Below are positions 12,117 through 21,263 of a DNA stretch of 64,000 bases, in pieces (position 1 is the stretch's first letter; the number at the start of each line of letters is the position of its first letter). The position numbers were made by a program, and so were the translations under genes. The notes under the pieces are model-generated. The model saw only the letters and a program-made list of their open reading frames with translations. It was not told where the DNA came from and searched no databases. Source of the DNA: Desulfobacter sp. (GTDB lineage Bacteria; Desulfobacterota; Desulfobacteria; Desulfobacterales; Desulfobacteraceae); assembly GCA_028768545.1 (NCBI GenBank), contig CP054838.1, positions 3,655,001 to 3,719,000 on the forward strand, read 5' to 3'.

Positions 12117-12145
12117 TGAGTACCATCCGGCAAATCATTTGTCAA
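12117..12145 (-). promoter_or_regulatory. possible promoter of the atp operon
   Basis: A consensus TTGACA (12140-12145) lies 17 nt before TACTCA (12117-12122), about 105 nt upstream of atpF'. The -35 is perfect but the -10 is poor, so a neighbouring -10 may be the real one. It sits in the 280-nt AT-rich gap between rodA and atpF', in which I see no gene. Confidence 0.4.
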
Positions 12146-12293
12146 TATTGAATCACAAATAATTTCACGGTTTGACCCCTGTTTTTTTCAAGTCTTCCAG
12201 CCCGAGACAACCCCAAATTTTTTTTGTTTGAATTTTAGATTTTTTTGTTCAAAAATCATGATAAAAACCATACAAAACTCAAAAAATTACAGG

Positions 12294-13406
12294 TCAGGAC
12301 TTGGTGAATTTCCTCATGCTGATATTCAACAATATACCAAATCCAACCATATTGGTCACCACAGACGAACCACCGTAGGAGATCAGGGGCAAAGGAACCC
12401 CCACCACCGGCATCAGACCCATCACCATACCGATATTGATAAAAATCTGCCAAAAAATCATCACTGTAATGCCAAAGGCCAGGATGGACCCAAACATGGA
12501 CCGACAGGCATAGGCAATATTCAACCCCCAGAACAATAAGATCAAATAAAGGATTAAAAACACTCCGCAGCCGACAAGACCCCACTCCTCCGCCAAAACC
12601 GACAGAATAAAATCAGTATGCTGCTCCGGTAAAAAGTTCAGGGCATTCTGGGTTCCCTGTAAAAAGCCTTTTCCGGTAATCATACCCGAGCCGATGGCGA
12701 TTTTCGACTGAATGATATGATATCCTGCTCCCAGAGGATCCCGGTCAGGGTTCAAAAAAGTAAGAATTCTTCCTTTTTGATACTCTTTGAGTCCGAAAAA
12801 CCAAACCAGAGGCACAATGGCAAGACCGATACCGGCCAGAGTAAAAATCACCTTTTTTTGCACCTTCACAAAAAAGGTGATGGATCCGGCAATGAGCATT
12901 AACAGTAACCCTGTTCCCAAATCCGGCTGTTTTACAATCAGGGCAAAGGGAATGAGGCATAGGATCAAAGGCTTGATCAAATTTCTAAACCCCAGGCCTT
13001 CCTGGGAGACAACATTGTCCGAATACACAGCTGCAAGGCTGATGATCAAAGAGATTTTCATCAATTCCGAAGGCTGCATGCGTACCGCCCCCATGACCAG
13101 CCATCGTCTGGACCCGCCGCCCATCTGCCCGAACAAATAGGTGGAAATCAAAAGCCCGACACAGATCACATATATAAACAGGTTGAGTTTATCCAATTCT
13201 CTAAAATCAATGATAAGGCTACCCGCCATAATCACGAACCCCGCCCCCATCCAGATCATCTGTTTTTTTAAAAGCGTGTGCAGGGCGGCACTGTCAGCTC
13301 CGGCGGTCACGGCAGAGTATAAAATAACAAGACCTGCCGAACAGATCAAAGAGATCACCCCAAGAAATCCCCAGTCAAAATTCTCAATCAAGCGACGATC
13401 AAACAT
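12294..13406 (-). CDS. rodA: rod shape-determining protein RodA (SEDS glycosyltransferase)
   Basis: 370-residue polytopic membrane protein of the SEDS family. It polymerises lipid II into glycan strands during cell elongation, working with PBP2. About ten hydrophobic segments, plus SEDS hallmark blocks RRWLVMGAVRMQPSELMK and PVVGVPLPLISYGGSS near the C-terminus. It is last in an mreB-C-D-mrdA-rodA cluster and 2 nt after mrdA, so coupled. The position next to PBP2 distinguishes it from FtsW. Confidence 0.96.
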   Translation of the reverse strand: MFDRRLIENFDWGFLGVISLICSAGLVILYSAVTAGADSAALHTLLKKQMIWMGAGFVIMAGSLIIDFRELDKLNLFIYVICVGLLISTYLFGQMGGGSRRWLVMGAVRMQPSELMKISLIISLAAVYSDNVVSQEGLGFRNLIKPLILCLIPFALIVKQPDLGTGLLLMLIAGSITFFVKVQKKVIFTLAGIGLAIVPLVWFFGLKEYQKGRILTFLNPDRDPLGAGYHIIQSKIAIGSGMITGKGFLQGTQNALNFLPEQHTDFILSVLAEEWGLVGCGVFLILYLILLFWGLNIAYACRSMFGSILAFGITVMIFWQIFINIGMVMGLMPVVGVPLPLISYGGSSVVTNMVGFGILLNISMRKFTKS

Positions 13407-13408
13407 GA

Positions 13409-15274
13409 CTACTCCTGTTTAGCTTCATTGGCAGGCAAAACCATAATATCTGTGTTTGTTCCGCCCAAATAGGTCTTGATTAATTCCATGGCCACGGGGG
13501 CTGCCGCGCTGGACCCGTGCTCACCATGTTCAATGATCACCGAAATGCCAATTTTGGGATTCTTGGCCGGGGCATAGCAGACAAACCATGCATGGTCCTG
13601 CATGGTCCGTTCCAATTTTTTATTGTCAAATTTTTCACCGGCTTTTCTGCTGAAAACCTGGGCTGTACCCGTTTTCCCGGCGATATCGATATCTTTGATC
13701 CGAATCCGGCGGGCAGTTCCCCGATCTCCGTGGACCACCTTGAGCAACCCGTTCTTGACAATGGCCAGATTCTCTTTTGATGTAGGCAGGCCCCCGGTGA
13801 TTTCAGGCTCAATCGCCTTTACCACGTTCCCTTTAGCGTCCCGCACCGATTTTACGATCCGAGGTTTATACAAGGCCCCCCCATTGCCGACGGCAGAAAT
13901 AAAAACAGCCATTTGCAGCGGGGTAACCAGGTTAAACCCCTGACCAATACTGATGGACAAGGTTTCACCTGCCTGCCAGGCTTCCTTAAATCGCTTTTTT
14001 TTCCATGCAGCCGTGGGAATCAGTCCGCTTCGTTCATGGGCCAAACGGATCCCTGTGGGCCTCCCTAATCCGGAGCCTCGGGCATATTGTGCAAGAATGT
14101 CCACCCCTAATTTCTCACCGGTCTGGTAAAAAAAGACATCACAGGACTGGGCCAGGGAGTCAACCACATCAATGTCTCCGTGCCCGTGCCGGTTCCAGCA
14201 ATGGTAACGGCGGTTTCCGAATTTATAGAACCCAGGGCAATGAAACCGGCTGTTTCGATCAATCACCTGTTCTTCAAGGCCGGCCATGGCAGTGAGAATC
14301 TTATAGGTAGATGCCGGCGGGTATTCCGCCTGAATAGCCTTATTGTTCATGGGCCTTCCCGGGTCATCCATCAGGGCCCGCCATTTTTTGCTGGAAATCC
14401 CGCCGATAAAATCATTCTGATCAAAGCTGGGGGTTGAGGCCATCACCAAGACATCCCCGTTTCCAGGATCGATCGCCACAACACACCCGTCCTTGCCTGC
14501 CAATAGTTTTTCAGCCCGTTTTTGCAGGATCAAATCCAGGGTAAGATGCAGATCTTTTCCAGATACAGGTTCCACGGTTTTGAGGACTTTGATCACCCGT
14601 CCGTTCACATCCACTTCGACCTGACGCCCTCCCCGCTTGCCCTGGAGAAAGGATTCAAAGCTTTTTTCCACACCGTATCGGCCAATGGAATCCCCTGCCC
14701 TGACATTGGGATATTGCCCGCTTTCAAGTTCTTTTCGGTTAATCTGGCCCAGGTATCCCAGCAAATGGGCGGCTGTTTTTTCATATATATAATGACGGGT
14801 GGGCTTAACATCAATATGTATGCCGGGCAGATCAAACTGGTGCGCCTCCACAATGGCCAACTGGTCACGGGAAATATCCCGTTTCAGGATCATGGGGGTA
14901 TAAAAGGCGGATTTGCCGGCTTTTTCAATACTGTCCATAAGCTCTTCATAGGGTTCATCAATGAGCAGGGAAAGACGGCTTATGGTCTCTTTCACCGGCC
15001 CTGAATCCTCTAAAACAATGGTCAGATCAAAAGCTGGCCTGTTGTCCACCACCAGCCGGTTATCACGATCATAAATCAGTCCCCTTGAAGACTTAATGCT
15101 TTTCAGACGGACACAATTGGTTTGAGAAAGTCTTCTAAACTCCGCCCCCTTGATCAACTGAAGGTATACCAGCCTCAAAAACAACAGGGAAAAAACAATC
15201 AGCACACAAAGGCTTGCACCGATAAGCCTTTGTTTTACCCAGTCCCGGTCCGGATTTTTATTAATCGCACTCAT
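13409..15274 (-). CDS. mrdA: penicillin-binding protein 2 (elongation transpeptidase)
   Basis: 621-residue class B PBP that cross-links peptidoglycan in the elongasome. One N-terminal transmembrane anchor (about 17-39), a pedestal/dimerisation domain with SRGLIYDRDNRLV, then the transpeptidase domain with STYK (Ser322 nucleophile, Lys325), SCD (377-379) and KTGTA (534-538). The Cys/His-rich stretch around 346-366 (CPGFY...HCWNRHGHG) matches the PBP2-type metal-binding insertion. Follows mreD by 1 nt and precedes rodA by 2 nt. Confidence 0.96.
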   Translation of the reverse strand: MSAINKNPDRDWVKQRLIGASLCVLIVFSLLFLRLVYLQLIKGAEFRRLSQTNCVRLKSIKSSRGLIYDRDNRLVVDNRPAFDLTIVLEDSGPVKETISRLSLLIDEPYEELMDSIEKAGKSAFYTPMILKRDISRDQLAIVEAHQFDLPGIHIDVKPTRHYIYEKTAAHLLGYLGQINRKELESGQYPNVRAGDSIGRYGVEKSFESFLQGKRGGRQVEVDVNGRVIKVLKTVEPVSGKDLHLTLDLILQKRAEKLLAGKDGCVVAIDPGNGDVLVMASTPSFDQNDFIGGISSKKWRALMDDPGRPMNNKAIQAEYPPASTYKILTAMAGLEEQVIDRNSRFHCPGFYKFGNRRYHCWNRHGHGDIDVVDSLAQSCDVFFYQTGEKLGVDILAQYARGSGLGRPTGIRLAHERSGLIPTAAWKKKRFKEAWQAGETLSISIGQGFNLVTPLQMAVFISAVGNGGALYKPRIVKSVRDAKGNVVKAIEPEITGGLPTSKENLAIVKNGLLKVVHGDRGTARRIRIKDIDIAGKTGTAQVFSRKAGEKFDNKKLERTMQDHAWFVCYAPAKNPKIGISVIIEHGEHGSSAAAPVAMELIKTYLGGTNTDIMVLPANEAKQE

Positions 15275-15275
15275 C

Positions 15276-15809
15276 CTACCCCCTGTATTTTCTCTCTAAT
15301 TCCCGCCTGATCTGTCTGGCAAAATAGACAAAATTTTGTCGCATCAGGTTCATACCCCATATTCCCGGGGGGATAAAGAGAACGCCCCAGATAAGCTGTC
15401 GAAGCATGAGGGAAAAATCCAGGGTTAAGACACCCTCCTGGCCGTTGGAAACAAAAATGGAAAAAAGAATAAGTCCCTGGTGAATCGCCACGGAAATCAG
15501 GCTGATCACCATCATAAACACCAGGTTTCGCTGGAACACAAATTGTTTGAGCAGTTGAACGATCATATAAACCCCAAAATAGGAAAAAATATGAAGAAAA
15601 AAGGGAACTCCGGAAAGGCTGTCCATGATACCTCCAAGCAGAACCAGACTTAAAACCACCCAATAATTGGAATAGGCAAGACTTAGGTAGATAACAAGGA
15701 TGATCAAAAGGTCAAAGGATTGGGGAAACCAGAAAACCCCAGGCAGAATAATGGTCTGGCATATAACCAAAAAAAGGGCAACAACAACAAAAAAAAAGAA
15801 AAAAATCAT
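15276..15809 (-). CDS. mreD: rod shape-determining protein MreD
   Basis: 177-residue inner-membrane protein with five or six hydrophobic segments and the MreD-type block ILLGGIMDSLSGVPFFLHIFSYFGVY (key block GGIMDSLSG). It links MreC with the elongation machinery. Sequence is variable in the family; the call rests on topology, the central motif and its exact place between mreC and mrdA. The start overlaps a very A-rich stretch coding for repeated Phe and Val. Confidence 0.92.
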   Translation of the reverse strand: MIFFFFFVVVALFLVICQTIILPGVFWFPQSFDLLIILVIYLSLAYSNYWVVLSLVLLGGIMDSLSGVPFFLHIFSYFGVYMIVQLLKQFVFQRNLVFMMVISLISVAIHQGLILFSIFVSNGQEGVLTLDFSLMLRQLIWGVLFIPPGIWGMNLMRQNFVYFARQIRRELERKYRG

Positions 15810-15830
15810 ACCATGATCTTTGGGAAATTA

Positions 15831-16640
15831 TCAGTCATTTTTATACACTAAAACTTCCTCAAGTTTATCAAAATCAACACTGGTCTCGATAATAATATCC
15901 TGGAAGAGCTGGGAGTGAACTTTTTTGACATCCAGAATTTTTCCGATCCTCAACCCCTTGGGAAAGACCTGATCCATTCCTGAAGAGACAATCATTTCAC
16001 CGGGTTTGACCTCATCCTTGCGCAAGGCATACACAAAAGAGCAGCTGTCCAGATTGCTTCCTTTGACCATTCCCCGCACCCGGGTATTCTGGACCAGGGC
16101 ATCCACAGCAGAGTTTCTATCGGTAATCAGCAGCACCCGGGAAAAGGTGCGGGCCACTTTAATGACCTGCCCGACAATGCCTTCTGACACCAAAACCGGA
16201 GATCCCTTAACAAGTCCGTCAGCCTCTCCTTTGTCAATGACAATGGTCTTGAACCAGGGAGAAGGATCCCGTGCAATGACCTGGGCGACCACATAGGTCG
16301 CAGGTACCGACCCTGTAAAATTAACAAATTTTTTAAGCCGGGCATTTTCAAGTTCAAGTTCTTCATACCGATTTTGAATTTCCAAAGCCCGGGCCAACTC
16401 TTGCCTGAGCTGATGATTTTCCTTGACCGCAAGAACAGAAGCAAAATAGGTTTCCCACACACGTTGGGTAAACCCGATGGTCTGGGTGACCATAAACTGG
16501 AACGGAGAGGTAATGGAAATGGCAAGACGTTCCAGGCCGCTGACCGGCAGGGATTGTCGACTGGTCATAGTAATCACGGTGAAATTCACCGCAATGAACA
16601 AACCCACGCCGACAATAATAATCATCCGCCTGGAAAACAT
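15831..16640 (-). CDS. mreC: rod shape-determining protein MreC
   Basis: 269-residue bitopic protein. N-terminal membrane helix (about 5-27), a coiled coil (about 70-105, NHQLRQELARALEIQNRYEELE) that mediates dimerisation, and a periplasmic double beta-barrel with the family blocks VIARDPSPWFKTIVIDKG and GIVGQVIKV. It scaffolds PBP2 and MreB across the membrane. It starts 4 nt after the mreB stop. Confidence 0.95.
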   Translation of the reverse strand: MFSRRMIIIVGVGLFIAVNFTVITMTSRQSLPVSGLERLAISITSPFQFMVTQTIGFTQRVWETYFASVLAVKENHQLRQELARALEIQNRYEELELENARLKKFVNFTGSVPATYVVAQVIARDPSPWFKTIVIDKGEADGLVKGSPVLVSEGIVGQVIKVARTFSRVLLITDRNSAVDALVQNTRVRGMVKGSNLDSCSFVYALRKDEVKPGEMIVSSGMDQVFPKGLRIGKILDVKKVHSQLFQDIIIETSVDFDKLEEVLVYKND

Positions 16641-16644
16641 TTAT

Positions 16645-17730
<1,086 letters not shown>

Positions 17731-17802
17731 TCATTTTAAAAAAAAATTATTAAAAGATATTTGCTAACAAACTTACGGTTTTTTTACAAGAATAAAAATG
17801 TT

Positions 17803-18900
17803 TCACACCCGTATATTTCTATTATAGGCCAATGCAACTAAATCATGGAGCTTGGGCCTGAAGGACTTGATTTGCAAATTATCCCGGCGAGGATGCACCC
17901 TATTGGTCAATAAAATCACAATCAGTCCGGTTTCAGGGTCCATCCAAAAGGAGGTGCCGGTGAACCCCAAATGCCCCACACTGGATTTTGAAAAATAATG
18001 ACCCGATGAAGAATTTTTTGGGGACGGGGTATCAAACCCGGCCACCCTGTCCCGGCCCGGGGTCTTGTTGACAAAGGATTGGAGAATTCCCGAATCCAGA
18101 ACTTTTGGATGGTTATGGGTCAGGGCATCCATGATTTCACAGCAGAGGCGGTGTATGGAAACCGCATCCCCGAACAGCCCGGCATGCCCTTCAATACCAC
18201 CGACGGCCCAGGCATTTTCATCTTCCACCTCACCTTTGAGCAGTTTCCCGCGCCAGGGACAATCCTGGGTGGCGGCACAAAAATCACCCGATCCCTGATG
18301 ATTTTCTCCAGATGCCATGAAAAACAGATGGTTTATATTCAAAGGATGATATATCCTCTCATAGACAAACGCATCCACCCCCTGGTTTGCTATATTTTCC
18401 ACCACCCAGGCCAATACCATATAGCCAAGATCACTATACGTCTGCGCCATTCCGGGCTGAACGTCCAAAGGTTCTTCAAGAATCAGGCGCCTTAACACCT
18501 GCCTTGAATTCTGACCTGGGCCCTTGAGATTTTTAAAATATTTTCTGTGGGCCGGGAGGCCGGAGGTGTGGCGCAAAAGCATATCAATGGTAATTTGGGC
18601 CTTATCCGTTCCCAGGGTTTCAGGTATGAGCCTGGCAAGGGGAGTAAACGTTTCAAGGGCCTTAGATTTGATCAACTCGGCCACGGCAAGAGCTGTGGCC
18701 AAAGGTTTGGTCAAAGAGGCCAGATCAAAAAAGGTGTCAGGCTGAACAGGCGCCCCCGTGGTCAGATCTTTAATTCCAAATGCCTTGTGATAAAGGATGG
18801 TCTCTTTTTGGGCCCAGAGCAAAACCGCGCCCGGAAAAACGTTCTCCTGGACCCCCCTTGCCATGGCCTGATCGATTTGATTTAAACCCAAGCCTCCCAT
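17803..18900 (-). CDS. serine hydrolase, class C beta-lactamase/esterase family
   Basis: 365-residue protein of the penicillin-binding-protein-like serine hydrolase family. The catalytic SxxK is SLTK (Ser62, Lys65), the YxN-like motif is YSDLGY (about residue 155), and the third-motif region is GHLGFTGTSFW. No signal peptide is evident, so it may act in the cytoplasm on muropeptides or esters. The ATG overlaps the ldcA stop (TAATG), so translation is coupled. I prefer this to the GTG five codons upstream inside ldcA. Pairing with ldcA points to a cell-wall peptide substrate, but this is inferred. Confidence 0.82.
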   Translation of the reverse strand: MGGLGLNQIDQAMARGVQENVFPGAVLLWAQKETILYHKAFGIKDLTTGAPVQPDTFFDLASLTKPLATALAVAELIKSKALETFTPLARLIPETLGTDKAQITIDMLLRHTSGLPAHRKYFKNLKGPGQNSRQVLRRLILEEPLDVQPGMAQTYSDLGYMVLAWVVENIANQGVDAFVYERIYHPLNINHLFFMASGENHQGSGDFCAATQDCPWRGKLLKGEVEDENAWAVGGIEGHAGLFGDAVSIHRLCCEIMDALTHNHPKVLDSGILQSFVNKTPGRDRVAGFDTPSPKNSSSGHYFSKSSVGHLGFTGTSFWMDPETGLIVILLTNRVHPRRDNLQIKSFRPKLHDLVALAYNRNIRV

Positions 18901-19778
18901 TACAGGCACTCCCACCCAAGAGATCGTTTCTGGGTATCAAGTAACACCGGCTCTCCCATGGGGAGAGACAAATTGATCTTGCCATGGCCGGCCTCAAGTC
19001 CCATGAGTACGGGCACTCCAAATTCGTCAAAAATTTCAGTTATAATCTCAGGGATATAATCGCTGTTGGCACAATCTTCAAACGAGCCTGTCACCACCCC
19101 TTTGATATGGTCAAAACACCCTGCCATTTTCATTTGAGAAAGCATCCGGTCAATTTTATAGGCAGGTTCCCCCACATCTTCAATAAACAGGATGCCATGA
19201 TCAAACTTGGGCTCAAACCCTGTGCCGATCATATGGACAAGGGTGGCCAGATTACCGCCGACCAGAGGGGCTACAACCTGTCCTGGAAAAATGCAGCGGC
19301 CGTTATCAACCTTAATCTGATTTAATTGTCCTGTAACAGCCCTGAAAAATCCATTCAAGGTCTCTTTGCCGGCCCTGGCCAAAGAGACCAGATTAGGGCC
19401 GTGGACAGCGGTCATACCGGCCTTTGATATCAAACCTGAAATCAATGCGCTGGCATCTGAAAACCCGACAAATAAACTAGGATTTTTCCTGATCCTGTCC
19501 CAGTCCAGCCCCGCTAAGATCCGCATGGCCCCAAAGCCTCCCCTGACACAAATAATGCCCCTGATCTCTGGATCTTCAAATAATTCATTGACAACCCTGG
19601 CACGGACAGAATCGGTTCCGGCAAGATATCTGTGCTCATCAAAAATGGCAGGGGGGATGCGGACAGAAAATCCCATTGATTCAAGGCAATCCACCCCTTT
19701 TTTAAAAAGGTCCGGGTCAAACCGGGCTGAAGGGGCTGCAACCCCGATGGTATCTCCGGGTTTTAAACAAAAGCGCAT
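18900..19778 (-). CDS. ldcA: LD-carboxypeptidase (peptidase S66)
   Basis: 292-residue cytoplasmic LD-carboxypeptidase that removes the terminal D-alanine from recycled murein tetrapeptides. The start GDTIGVAAPSARFD is typical. The S66 triad is visible: Ser107 in VGFSDAS, Glu200 in LFIEDVGEPAYKID and His265 in GLEAGHGK. Length fits the family. It is followed, with a 1-nt overlap, by a serine hydrolase. It is transcribed leftward, away from a 480-nt intergenic region. Confidence 0.93.
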   Translation of the reverse strand: MRFCLKPGDTIGVAAPSARFDPDLFKKGVDCLESMGFSVRIPPAIFDEHRYLAGTDSVRARVVNELFEDPEIRGIICVRGGFGAMRILAGLDWDRIRKNPSLFVGFSDASALISGLISKAGMTAVHGPNLVSLARAGKETLNGFFRAVTGQLNQIKVDNGRCIFPGQVVAPLVGGNLATLVHMIGTGFEPKFDHGILFIEDVGEPAYKIDRMLSQMKMAGCFDHIKGVVTGSFEDCANSDYIPEIITEIFDEFGVPVLMGLEAGHGKINLSLPMGEPVLLDTQKRSLGWECL

Positions 19779-19890
19779 GGATTTTACTTTCCCTTCACTG
19801 GTCTGATCTTTTCTTAAATTAGTTGAAAAACAAGTATACTTTCACGGACAAGTCAAATCATACCCTTTTTCAGGAGAAAAACAATAGGGC

Positions 19891-20005
19891 CGCATATATC
19901 ACGAATCAATTTTGCTTTAGGTGCAAGGCGTCGGCCCGTGAAGCCGCAGTGACTTTACTGCCAACGGTCTGCAACGCCGCAGATGAGGTAAAATCGGTTC
20001 GCCCG
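19891..20005 (+). repeat. dispersed structured repeat, copy A
   Basis: This 115-nt stretch aligns along its whole length with the reverse complement of 51889-52000, about three quarters identical by eye with one or two 1-nt gaps. Shared blocks include CGCATAT, TTTTGC, TGCAAGGC, GAAGCCG, TTTACTGC and GCAGATGAGGTAAAA. Short arms around TTTACTGC can pair in both copies although their sequences differ, which hints at a conserved stem. It lies in the 480-nt gap between ldcA and the 175-aa membrane protein gene, outside any open reading frame. It could be an inactive mini-element or a non-coding RNA. Confidence 0.75.
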
Positions 20006-20053
20006 AAAAGTGACCATTTTCACCCTTGCAATTGGTTTGGCGAGCCATTATAA

Positions 20054-20082
20054 GGTATTGTATTTAAAGGAATACAATATCC
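20054..20082. repeat. AT-rich hairpin in ldcA upstream gap
   Basis: Arms GGTATTGTATT and AATACAATATCC with a 6-nt loop form an 11-bp stem with a single bulged base. It has no T-run, so it is not a typical terminator. It lies directly after repeat copy A and may be its end or a regulator site. Confidence 0.4.
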
Positions 20083-20167
20083 TGTCGCCTCAAATTGTCA
20101 GTTTCTGACCTACAGGTGATGAAATATTCGGTATAGGCCATCTTTTAAGGATATTCGCATGCATGCC

Positions 20168-20197
20168 TTGACAAAAATCCCTGATTCGCCATACAAG
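20168..20197 (+). promoter_or_regulatory. possible promoter of the 175-aa membrane protein gene
   Basis: TTGACA (20168-20173) is followed after 18 nt by TACAAG (20192-20197), or after 17 nt by ATACAA. It is about 70 nt upstream of the ATG at 20262. The -35 is consensus and the -10 moderate. Confidence 0.45.
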
Positions 20198-20261
20198 AGA
20201 CTGAGTACAGATAATCGTCTTTTGAATTTTGCTAAACGTCTACACACAATGGGGCTTATCT

Positions 20262-20789
20262 ATGAAGAAACTAGTTTTCGGTTTTTTGGCAATCATCATT
20301 GGTCTGCCGGGATTTTCATTATTATTTTCCAATTTTATAGGCGTGGTCACCGGCGGCCTGCCCATAGTTCTCATTCTTGGGGGCGGACTTGCCTTTTACC
20401 TGGGATTTGAAGAGATCCGGGCTGAAAAAAAAGACACAGAATCACCCGTGACAGAAGATCTGCAAAAAAACAAAGAGACCTCCCCATTGGAGCAGGACTT
20501 GGCATCCACCGCGCCCAGAGCGGATGCCCCCAATGATGAAACAATGCCCAAGTCAGACCCTGATTCTGCCGATGATATCAACGAAACAACCAAACCGGCC
20601 TCAAACACACAAAATGAAAAATCTCTTCCCCAGGAAAATCTTCCTTCTTTCATGGGAAACATTGATACCCTGGTATTCCACAGCCTTGAATGCAATTTTT
20701 CACAGGGTAAAAAATGCACCGCCGCCTTTGCAACCCGGGAAGATGCCCTGTCCCAGGGGTATAAACCATGCAAAGTGTGCAATCCCTAA
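20262..20789 (+). CDS. membrane protein with C-terminal Cys-rich (Ada-type metal-binding-like) domain
   Basis: 175-residue protein. Two adjacent hydrophobic helices (about 4-45) are followed by an acidic, Asp/Glu/Pro-rich linker (about 50-125) and a C-terminal domain of about 45 residues. That domain reads VFHSLECNFSQ...CTAAFATREDALSQGYKPCKVCNP (key block GYKPCKVC). Spacing of the two Cys pairs and the REDAL...GYKPC block resembles the small zinc-binding domain found at the N-terminus of Ada and in nuclease-linked proteins. Function unknown; probably a membrane-tethered metal-binding sensor or structural protein. I start at the ATG at 20262 with GGGG upstream, not the TTG 33 nt earlier. Confidence 0.75.
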   Translation: MKKLVFGFLAIIIGLPGFSLLFSNFIGVVTGGLPIVLILGGGLAFYLGFEEIRAEKKDTESPVTEDLQKNKETSPLEQDLASTAPRADAPNDETMPKSDPDSADDINETTKPASNTQNEKSLPQENLPSFMGNIDTLVFHSLECNFSQGKKCTAAFATREDALSQGYKPCKVCNP

Positions 20790-20810
20790 AAAAAGCCCTC
20801 CGGTTAGGGC
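20788..20810 (-). terminator. terminator for the cupin gene
   Basis: On the minus strand GCCCT-AACCGG-AGGGC is followed by seven T residues. The cupin stop codon lies within the left arm and the T-run overlaps the end of the convergent membrane protein gene. The stem is short but GC-rich. Confidence 0.6.
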
Positions 20811-21127
20811 AGATAATCCTCCCGCACCGGGGAAAAGACCTCAATGGCCACAGCATCTTCCATAATCTGGGCGCTGTGTGTCACATGACCGCCAATGGAC
20901 CAGGAGTCACCCGGCCCTGCGTCAAAGGATTCATTCCCGATGGTCAGACGGATTCTGCCTGAAATAAGATAGCCTGTCTGTTCATGGGGATGGGAATGGA
21001 GAGGCAGGCGTGCACCTTTGGCCAGACAAAACCGTGATAGAAGACTTTTTTTTCCGAAAACCAGGGTTTTCATCGAAATACCCTCGGCAGGTTCTGCATA
21101 TCCATTGTCATTAAAGGCTTCAAACAT
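20804..21127 (-). CDS. small cupin-domain protein
   Basis: 107-residue single-domain cupin. Cupin motif 1 is visible as G-ARLPLHSHPHEQTGYLISG, with the His, His and Glu metal ligands. Motif 2 follows as PGDSWSIGGHVTH. Such proteins fold as a beta-barrel and bind a metal and a small carboxylate or sugar, as enzymes or sensors. Substrate not predictable. AAAGG lies 8 nt before the ATG. It is convergent with the membrane protein gene and divergent from the U32 peptidase gene. Confidence 0.85.
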   Translation of the reverse strand: MFEAFNDNGYAEPAEGISMKTLVFGKKSLLSRFCLAKGARLPLHSHPHEQTGYLISGRIRLTIGNESFDAGPGDSWSIGGHVTHSAQIMEDAVAIEVFSPVREDYLP

Positions 21128-21188
21128 AGGAAATCCTTTATTTTTTTAAATTTAATAATAAAACTGAACACCGTGACCAGGGGATATT

Positions 21189-21217
21189 TTGACATTTTCC
21201 CCTAAAATTGCAATACT
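21189..21217 (+). promoter_or_regulatory. possible promoter of the U32 peptidase gene
   Basis: TTGACA (21189-21194), 17-nt spacer, AATACT (21212-21217), about 45 nt before the ATG. Good -35 and a 4/6 -10. Confidence 0.5.
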
Positions 21218-21263
21218 AAGCTGATTTTAACCCAAACCCCATAACCCTTTCATTGAAGGCTGT

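Noticed and set aside
20262..20789. Possible DNA-repair (Ada) function from the Cys-rich domain
   Set aside because: No methyltransferase or DNA-binding domain is present, and the protein is membrane-anchored.
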